Positions 59,501 through 64,000 of a DNA stretch of 64,000 nucleotides are shown piece after piece. The position numbers were made by a program, and so were the translations under genes. The notes under the pieces are model-generated. The model was given only the letters and a program-made list of their open reading frames with translations. It made no database searches and had not been told where the DNA came from. Origin of the DNA: JAYFQE01 sp034927345 (GTDB lineage Bacteria > Bacillota > Clostridia > Saccharofermentanales > UBA5734). The stretch is taken from assembly GCA_034927345.1 (NCBI GenBank), contig JAYFQE010000014.1, forward strand, positions 181,154 to 245,153, in the 5' to 3' direction. Within the stretch, counting starts at the first letter, position 1, and each line of letters starts with the position of its first letter.

Positions 59501-60790
59501 GTATCCGGAAAATCCGCCCACATGATAAGGGCCGCTGACGTTACCCTTGGCATAACAGTTGATTGCGCTGCCGGCGCTGGTCATATGTCCCGCAAAGCCA
59601 CCTGTGCTTGTTCCAGAGGAGCTCGTCACCGCTCCCCCGGCATAGCAGCCGGACAGGGGAGCATCATTGTACCCCGCAAATCCACCTACGCTCGTGCCGT
59701 TGCTGCTCACCGTACCGGTGGAATAAGATCCTGTAATCAGCGATGTGCTGACGCTGCCAACAAATCCGCCTGTTTCTCCTCCGCCGGTCAGATTGCCGGT
59801 CGAGCAGCAGCCGGTGAATGTACCCCCGTCGCCGTAGCCAACGAAACCGCCGACAGTTCCTGATGTGCTGTTTCGTGTAATCCCCGCGGATGACCGGCAG
59901 CCATTAATGGTTGAGCTGCTCACAAAGCCCGCAAAGCCTCCGATATACGGCGCATACACACTTGAATCATTATTTTCGCAGCTTCCGGCAGTGGAACTGC
60001 CGGTAACAGTCGGGCGGTATAATCTTCCCGCAAAACCGCCGAAATATTGAGCCGAACCGGTTACCACGACTGAGGATGAGCTGTTGGAAATACTGCCGTT
60101 TTGAACGTCTCCCGCAAAACCGCCGCAATAAGTCTCCAAGCCGTATGTCAGATTTGCAGTGACGGTACCCAAGACTGCGCAGCCGGTTAGCGTGCCGTTG
60201 TCCAGCCGGCCGGCAAGTCCGCCGCAGTAAGCGTTCGCGTTACTTGCCGCAAAGGCGATGCTGCCCGATACCGAGCAGTTTGTGATGGTTTCACCGGAGG
60301 CGTAGCCGACAAGACCGCCTGCATAGCCAAAATCGGCGGAGTAGGTTGTATTGATGGCAACATTGGTGAGGTTGACGCCGGATATTGATCCGTTCACCGC
60401 TAATCCGAAAAGGCCGGTGTACTTCAGACTCGAATCCGAGATCGTCATGTTCGAGATTGCATTGCCGTTCCCGTCAAAGTTTCCTTGAAATGGGACTCCG
60501 GTACTGATGGGAACCCAGTAATGATCTTTAAGATCGATCGGAGCGCTGATTTCGAAGGTGTAGCCGGAAAAACTATTGTTGTTGGCGTTAACCTGAACCG
60601 CTATCCAGGCGAGCTCTTCGGCGTTGCTGATGGTGTATGTCTGCGTCGTTGTGTCAAGAGCCGGCGCCGCCGGGCTGCAAAAATCCGTCCAGTTTCCGGA
60701 AGCGGCGCTGACCGGAAGCGAAACTCCCAACAACAAGGATGCCAAGATGCTGAAAACAAGCAAGAAGCTCAGAATTTTTTTTGTTTTCAT
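56570..60790 (-). CDS. large secreted GLUG/Big_2 surface protein
   Basis: The start is ATG 60790 (1406 aa), with GGAGG eight bases upstream. A signal peptide (KKILSFLLVFSILASLLLG, cleaved after PVSA) is followed by many GLUG repeats (about 115-470, e.g. GGFAGYNDAPLSGCYAGG), two CarboxypepD_reg/Cna-B-like segments (about 540-740), a second GLUG block (about 830-1000), a MucBP-like segment (LTIYYIYADSTTAAT) and three Big_2 domains (about 1140-1406). No LPXTG, SLH or other anchor is seen. It probably binds host or polysaccharide outside the cell. Confidence 0.9.
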   Translation of the reverse strand: MKTKKILSFLLVFSILASLLLGVSLPVSAASGNWTDFCSPAAPALDTTTQTYTISNAEELAWIAVQVNANNNSFSGYTFEISAPIDLKDHYWVPISTGVPFQGNFDGNGNAISNMTISDSSLKYTGLFGLAVNGSISGVNLTNVAINTTYSADFGYAGGLVGYASGETITNCSVSGSIAFAASNANAYCGGLAGRLDNGTLTGCAVLGTVTANLTYGLETYCGGFAGDVQNGSISNSSSSVVVTGSAQYFGGFAGRLYRPTVTGSSTAGSCENNDSSVYAPYIGGFAGFVSSSTINGCRSSAGITRNSTSGTVGGFVGYGDGGTFTGCCSTGNLTGGGETGGFVGSVSTSLITGSYSTGTVSSNGTSVGGFAGYNDAPLSGCYAGGAVTSSSGTSTGGFAGHMTSAGSAINCYAKGNVSGPYHVGGFSGYNNGSITNCYSIGTAGGSGTVGAFSGTNGNSITNCYWLTGAAAYGIGSNTSDETSAVVKTSAELSDALFYVTLNNGQTSAPWKQIAGVNSGYPVLDGIGEGAAAVAYTVSGTVTSAASGVSAAGLTVGLYSSDATDYSGVPLYNSTTASDGSYSIAGVAAGSYVAVVAADAAGTYAESKSASFTVSADTGANNIKLMIICTINGTVTLPDSTTPAPDDPVKMYGYDWDSNSLYYLSSTTTDAVGHFTFSVSVADSGFYYICASTYESGDTAYTANAAQVIVSPSSYGTTYTADISLVDLSDSWLGHVMTPAGYTEGDTTITITTPEELAWLALQSALFQNGFSGVTINLEADLDLSGYNWAPICPYQGFGGVFNGNGHVISNLNADVYCDTANYSIYTKTGAGLFSDIDGGTVKDLGLTDVYVALSANITSFTELGAGALSAHAANAVISGCYSTGNVSSTVMGSFVGGLIGQAYDSSISQCYSKCNVSNNSNSSTYGYGGGLLGHLGHDNSADMTATVIDCYATGSVIGSCKWNGGLFGCYIGAVTIANAYAAGTVGGAAYNGSFAGYGQCNGSISNIYWLDQGVVGIADGAAADMAISNGLTGDQMTAQTFADLLNSDSDTTDPWLWYPGVNNGYPVLDNIGEGVPPVTTHTLTIYYIYADSTTAATTHTETVDVNSTYNVTSPEIPRYTADQTVVSGTMTDADVTVTVTYIRIPSVVTSIEISGADTVIIYPRSSTLSAYSAKVYDQFGEEMIGQTVTWSLSAPVSGVSINASTGVLKVTSRAPAGGTVTVKAVCESASDTCTVTLKRYVPVSYVRLYPSSLKLQPGETAMLTATVYPSNATNQAVTWSSGNPAVATVVNGIVTAIGYGTVTITVRSADGGRTASCRVTIAVSVTGVTLNTTSASLKLRDTLQLTATITPANATNQNVTWKSSNNRVARVDSNGKVTAVGRGTATITVITNDGNYSGACTIRVR
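56580..57350 (-). repeat. three tandem Big_2 immunoglobulin-like domains
   Basis: Each unit of about 85 residues has the pattern VTGVTLN or SYVRLYPSSLKLQPGE, then VTWSS, then GTVTIT (or GTATIT). The second and third copies are most alike (TATVYPSNATNQAVTWSS and TATITPANATNQNVTWKS). Confidence 0.85.
59110..60400 (-). repeat. tandem GLUG-type repeats
   Basis: Units of about 22-35 residues repeat the pattern GGFAGxxxxxxxxxCxxxGxV. They vary in sequence at DNA level and are a protein repeat, not a CRISPR array. Confidence 0.8.
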
Positions 60791-60875
60791 TTCATTTTCC
60801 TCCAAATATAGCATTATCTATTGCTTTTGGTAATCTTTTGTTTGAATAGTTCAATATACAGCATAGATAATTTTG

Positions 60876-60908
60876 AAAAAAAATTCATCGTACCCAGGTA
60901 CGATGAAT
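60876..60908 (-). terminator. rho-independent terminator after the LuxR-family gene
   Basis: ATTCATCGTACC (60883-60894) and GGTACGATGAAT (60897-60908) form a perfect 12-bp stem, followed on the minus strand by a run of eight Ts. It ends the regulator transcript before the surface-protein gene, which therefore needs its own promoter in 60791-60875. Confidence 0.9.
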
Positions 60909-60936
60909 CAGAAAATATTAAGTTGTGTTTTTGAAC

Positions 60937-63510
60937 TTATGAAAAGTCGAAAAGCCTGGACTCACGGACAAGCTTGTTGCACTGGACTCGGTTGGAGACT
61001 CCGAGCTTGGAGTAGATACTGCCCGTATGGGTTTTGACCGTGCGCAGACTGATATTCAACTTAACGCAGATATCCTCGTTTGTATTTGCCGCATAGAGCA
61101 ATTCCAGAACCTCCAGTTCCTTGGCTGTCAGTTTTTCCTTAATCCTGTCGGCTTCTTCCCGTCCGCCCGTCTTGACCGTTCTTGCTTCAGCCTTGATCTT
61201 ATCGATCAGACTTAAAGAAAAAAGGGCCAGGTTTTCCCCGGCGACGTCTCCTTGCCGCCGGTCGGCGAAACGCTTCAGTGGTCTGAGCAGAGCCCAACCT
61301 TCGTCCAGAAAACTTCTGTAATAGCCCTCCCGTAATCCGATCGCGAGCGTCTGACTAAGATATTCCTCCGACAGAGCCGCGTCTCCCTTTTGACAGGCCA
61401 GTATCGCAAGCAGATTGAGTATTTCGGTTTTGCTGTGCTGCCTGCCTTCCGTATCCGCGAATGACAGCAAGCGCAGTAAAAGCAGGCGAGCGTCATCGGG
61501 CTGGTTTCTTTTCATCAGCATCCTGGCGTAGACGATCAGCTCAAACTCGTTGATCTTGTTGATATGACTGTAGATCCCGAGCCTTCTTGCATCGGCCCAT
61601 CGATTCACTGCTTCTATGTTTCCTGATTCCAGATAAAAACGCGCGCTGAAAGCCTGGATCAGATAGGTCCAATGGATTTGATTGAGTTTTTTCAGACTGC
61701 TTTCGCATTCACTCAGGGTTTCTAAAGCGCCCTGCATATCTCCATACGCTTTTTTAATCCTGGCAATGTTGACCATTGCCGGAACGAGAACGCCGGTGCA
61801 TTCGGCGGACCAAGCTGCCTCAAGCGCCTTTATCAGATACGGAAGCGCTTCATCAAGACGGTTCGTTTCGTAATTGTATTCTCCGACAGCGAGGGACTCA
61901 TAGCCGGGATCCCTGGCGATAATCCTGCCATAGCTGCTTTTTAACACCGCATAATCTTCTATATCTTCCACAATCAGCTTCACCATCGAACTGATCGGGC
62001 ACCTGTAGAAATAAATGTCGGATCCGTTGAAATTCAAGTACCTTGCCATCCGCCGCGGGCTGGTCATTTTCGAGTCAATCTTTCCGGCGACAGCAAAAAG
62101 TGCGTCGGTCTTGCCCTGTTTCAAGAACAGATAACTCCACAGAAGACAAACTATATTTTTAATCTCCTTTTTCGGCAAGGACTCTTCCATGGCATCCAGC
62201 AGGACATCCGCCTTGCATAACCATTTTTCAGAAAGGTCAAACTGTCCGTTCTCTGTATGATAAGCTGAATAAAAAGCGGCGATTTTCGGGCTCCTGTCCA
62301 AATATGACTTCGGTAGACGGCCCAACCAGCTCAGACCGGTTTCATATGAATTGCCCATAACCAGCTCGCCCAGCTGCTGCTCGATCAATAAACAGGCCTC
62401 CGCAAATCGGCATCCGTCGAGATAATGGAGAATCGCCTCGGGATACATCTCCTGTTTTGCATACCAGACAGCGGCTCTGACATGCAGCGCCTCAACCAGG
62501 TCTGGTTGTGTCATGCTGATGTGCCTGTATAGAAATGCTTTGAAAATATAATGATATCTATAATGCCGGCCGTCAAGGGATACCATGAACTCATTGCGCT
62601 CACTCATCTCCCTGAGCAGCTGCCCTCCGTTATCCCCGCCAGTGATGCAATCGCATAATTCCTCACTCAGGGTATCCAGAACCGAAGTCTCAAACACGAA
62701 CCGCTTTTTCTCCTCCGGCCACGAGCTCAACACCTCTTCCATCAGAAATTGTTCAATGTTTTTACCGCAGTCTTCCTTGACCGCGGCCTCATCGTATTTA
62801 TCAGGGGCTTTTTCCAGAGCCATCGCAACGGCTACGAGCGCCGCGGCCCACCCTTCCGTATAGGCCTCCAATTTCTGCACCTCATGGTTTTCAACCTTAA
62901 TATTTCGTTTCGCATAAAACTCAGCGATTTCTTCCCCTTTGAAGCATAAATCCCTCATGCCGACGCGCAACACCTGCGACTTCAGCTCTTGTGATGCAAG
63001 CCCGTGCCAGGATTCCGACCTTCCGATAAAAATCAAATGCAAGCATGGCGGGAGATAATTGATCAGGTATAGGATGGCTTTATATATTTCTGTTTTTACA
63101 ATGCACTGCATGTCGTCGATGATCAGTACACAGTCATTGCGGTACTCTGAAAAACTGTCAATGATGATATTGATTTGTGTATTTGCCTCCAGAAGTTCCG
63201 GGGATGAAAAGACATAGTCCGTGTTCATGCTGATCCCGGGCAGAATACCGTCGAGCGCGGCACAAACATATCTCCAGAACACACCGGGCGTATTGTCGCC
63301 CGGATCCGCGGTAAACCAGGCACAGGGCAGGCCGGCGTTCTCCGCCCACGCCTGCACGGCTGTCGATTTACCATAACCCGAGGGCGCGAGCACCAGGGTC
63401 AGCTTCCGGTGTACGCAATCGCCTATTTTTTCAGTGACTCTCGGGCGTGGCACAAGAAACTGCGGCGGTCTCGGAAATCTGAATTTCGTTTTAATCAATG
63501 GCGAATGCAT
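60937..63510 (-). CDS. MalT-like LuxR-family (LAL) transcriptional regulator
   Basis: The 857-aa protein has an N-terminal P-loop (LAPSGYGKSTAVQAW, about 40-55) with Walker B VLIIDDMQCI, a winged helix and a long TPR-like middle region (about 350-750), and a C-terminal LuxR helix-turn-helix (LTAKELEVLELLYAANTNEDICVKLNIS, then RTVKTHTGSIYSKLGV). Such STAND ATPases switch on with an inducer, as in MalT. The surface-protein gene directly downstream is the probable target. Confidence 0.92.
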   Translation of the reverse strand: MHSPLIKTKFRFPRPPQFLVPRPRVTEKIGDCVHRKLTLVLAPSGYGKSTAVQAWAENAGLPCAWFTADPGDNTPGVFWRYVCAALDGILPGISMNTDYVFSSPELLEANTQINIIIDSFSEYRNDCVLIIDDMQCIVKTEIYKAILYLINYLPPCLHLIFIGRSESWHGLASQELKSQVLRVGMRDLCFKGEEIAEFYAKRNIKVENHEVQKLEAYTEGWAAALVAVAMALEKAPDKYDEAAVKEDCGKNIEQFLMEEVLSSWPEEKKRFVFETSVLDTLSEELCDCITGGDNGGQLLREMSERNEFMVSLDGRHYRYHYIFKAFLYRHISMTQPDLVEALHVRAAVWYAKQEMYPEAILHYLDGCRFAEACLLIEQQLGELVMGNSYETGLSWLGRLPKSYLDRSPKIAAFYSAYHTENGQFDLSEKWLCKADVLLDAMEESLPKKEIKNIVCLLWSYLFLKQGKTDALFAVAGKIDSKMTSPRRMARYLNFNGSDIYFYRCPISSMVKLIVEDIEDYAVLKSSYGRIIARDPGYESLAVGEYNYETNRLDEALPYLIKALEAAWSAECTGVLVPAMVNIARIKKAYGDMQGALETLSECESSLKKLNQIHWTYLIQAFSARFYLESGNIEAVNRWADARRLGIYSHINKINEFELIVYARMLMKRNQPDDARLLLLRLLSFADTEGRQHSKTEILNLLAILACQKGDAALSEEYLSQTLAIGLREGYYRSFLDEGWALLRPLKRFADRRQGDVAGENLALFSLSLIDKIKAEARTVKTGGREEADRIKEKLTAKELEVLELLYAANTNEDICVKLNISLRTVKTHTGSIYSKLGVSNRVQCNKLVRESRLFDFS

Positions 63511-63752
63511 AGGCCTGATGCTCCTCTGCTTCTATCATCGGAATCCTTCTGTTCAGGTCACTGCGTTAACAATTATCATGATAATAATTATACTGCAATC
63601 AGATATATATTCAAGTGGCACGATCTCCCGAACGTCGTAATATTCAACATCGAAGCAAAGTTCAAACATAATATATCCCATCGCACTAAAAAGCGGAGAC
63701 TGCATAAACTGGCCTTGAGACAATAATCGTTTCTAGATTGCACATGATAAAG

Positions 63753-63917
63753 GGAGTATGCCTGATACAGCTTGCTGTAGTCCAATTCCTCCATGACCTG
63801 GCTTAACAGTCTGACCGAATCGTCCGCTGGTATAAGGATTCCTGTCTCGATGGGCAATAACAATTGCATATACCCGCCAAATTTGCTATAGTCGTGAGGT
63901 AATTTTATTTGTGTCAC
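63753..63917 (-). pseudogene. truncated IS1182-family transposase (N-terminus)
   Basis: The frame starting at 63917 encodes GGYMQLLLPIETGILIPADDSVRLLSQVMEELDYSKLYQAYS, in parts close to the N-terminus of IS1182-type DDE transposases. After about residue 55 the frame stays open but loses all likeness, so the rest of the gene is missing. Confidence 0.7.
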
Positions 63918-63939
63918 AACTATAATTTTACCGGATTAG

Positions 63940-63967
63940 CGGGTTCTTCGGAACCCGTTTTTTCGTT
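63940..63967 (+). terminator. hairpin upstream of the transposase start
   Basis: CGGGTTC-TTCG-GAACCCG followed by seven Ts forms a tight tetraloop terminator. It points away from the transposase start; insertion sequences often carry such a hairpin near an end. The sequence at 63984-64000 (GGGACCCTCTCAAAATT) may belong to the element's terminal repeat. Confidence 0.55.
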
Positions 63968-64000
63968 TTTAGATATAGAAAAAGGGACCCTCTCAAAATT

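Larger units (their letters stand above)
63753..64000 (-). mobile_element. left-over end of an IS1182-type insertion sequence
   Basis: The truncated transposase start, its upstream hairpin and a possible terminal-repeat sequence at the very edge together look like one end of an IS1182-type element whose body is deleted. The element may extend past the window edge by a few bases. Confidence 0.55.

Noticed and set aside
59110..60400. Repeat-rich stretch considered as a CRISPR array
   Set aside because: Repeats are coding, unequal in sequence and length, and belong to GLUG protein units; there are no constant DNA repeats or cas genes.
1..64000. tRNA, rRNA, riboswitch and phage genes
   Set aside because: None was recognised on reading both strands; a covariance-model scan would be needed to exclude small RNAs and riboswitches.

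Overview
The window looks like a chromosomal segment of an anaerobic, Gram-positive, clostridia-like Firmicute. The supports are a SigI/RsgI sigma/anti-sigma pair, Lpl-type sugar ABC transporter genes next to a membrane-anchored YesN-type AraC regulator, a PocR-AraC regulator, a glycyl-radical enzyme with its activase, DUF134/DUF5320/MinD-like Fe-S genes, strong GGAGG ribosome binding sites and many ATGA stop/start overlaps. No rRNA, tRNA or CRISPR array was seen. The species cannot be named from this sequence.

Layout. 1-24.7 kb is a carbohydrate-use region. An isomerase, a class II aldolase and an FGGY kinase (running off the left edge) form one minus-strand operon, with a PocR-AraC regulator divergent from it. 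A nine-gene minus-strand operon follows: solute-binding lipoprotein, two permeases, CapA-like protein, YesN-like regulator, GH43-like propeller protein, a 946-aa putative glycosidase, an AAC(3)-like acetyltransferase and an amidohydrolase. Next come a URO-D-family methyltransferase-like gene, a Gfo/Idh/MocA oxidoreductase and a glycyl-radical enzyme/activase pair with its own divergent AraC regulator. 24.7-33.6 kb holds a DUF1538 membrane protein, sigI-rsgI, a secreted DUF2680-like protein, a two-component system, a zinc-ribbon membrane protein and two esterase/hydrolase genes.

33.7-38.9 kb is the most unusual part. It starts with a small GG-leader, Cys-containing peptide gene followed by what looks like the first 21 codons of a radical-SAM maturase, cut off inside the CxxxCxxC motif. 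It continues with a plus-strand operon of Fe-S/ATPase genes (DUF5320, DUF134, two NifX-like proteins, three MinD/Mrp ATPases, and a frameshifted C_GCAxxG_C_C gene) behind a consensus promoter that overlaps one arm of an 11-bp inverted repeat.

38.9-43.6 kb carries a GH27 alpha-galactosidase, a 35-codon deletion scar of a PocR-AraC gene, katG and a DUF4256 gene. 43.8-49.6 kb is an AT-rich cassette: LytTR response regulator, secreted 154-aa protein, small membrane protein, ABC ATPase and a 903-aa FtsX-like permease. It ends against a truncated glycosidase start, so it was probably acquired or moved. 50.3-53.7 kb is an ArsR-controlled operon (permease, CPKC thioredoxin-like protein, CoA-disulfide-reductase/rhodanese fusion) with a palindromic operator. 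54-56.4 kb has a PadR regulator, a split permease pair and an alpha/beta hydrolase. 56.5-63.5 kb has a 1406-aa GLUG/Big_2 surface protein and a MalT-like LuxR regulator. The right edge is a truncated IS1182-type transposase.
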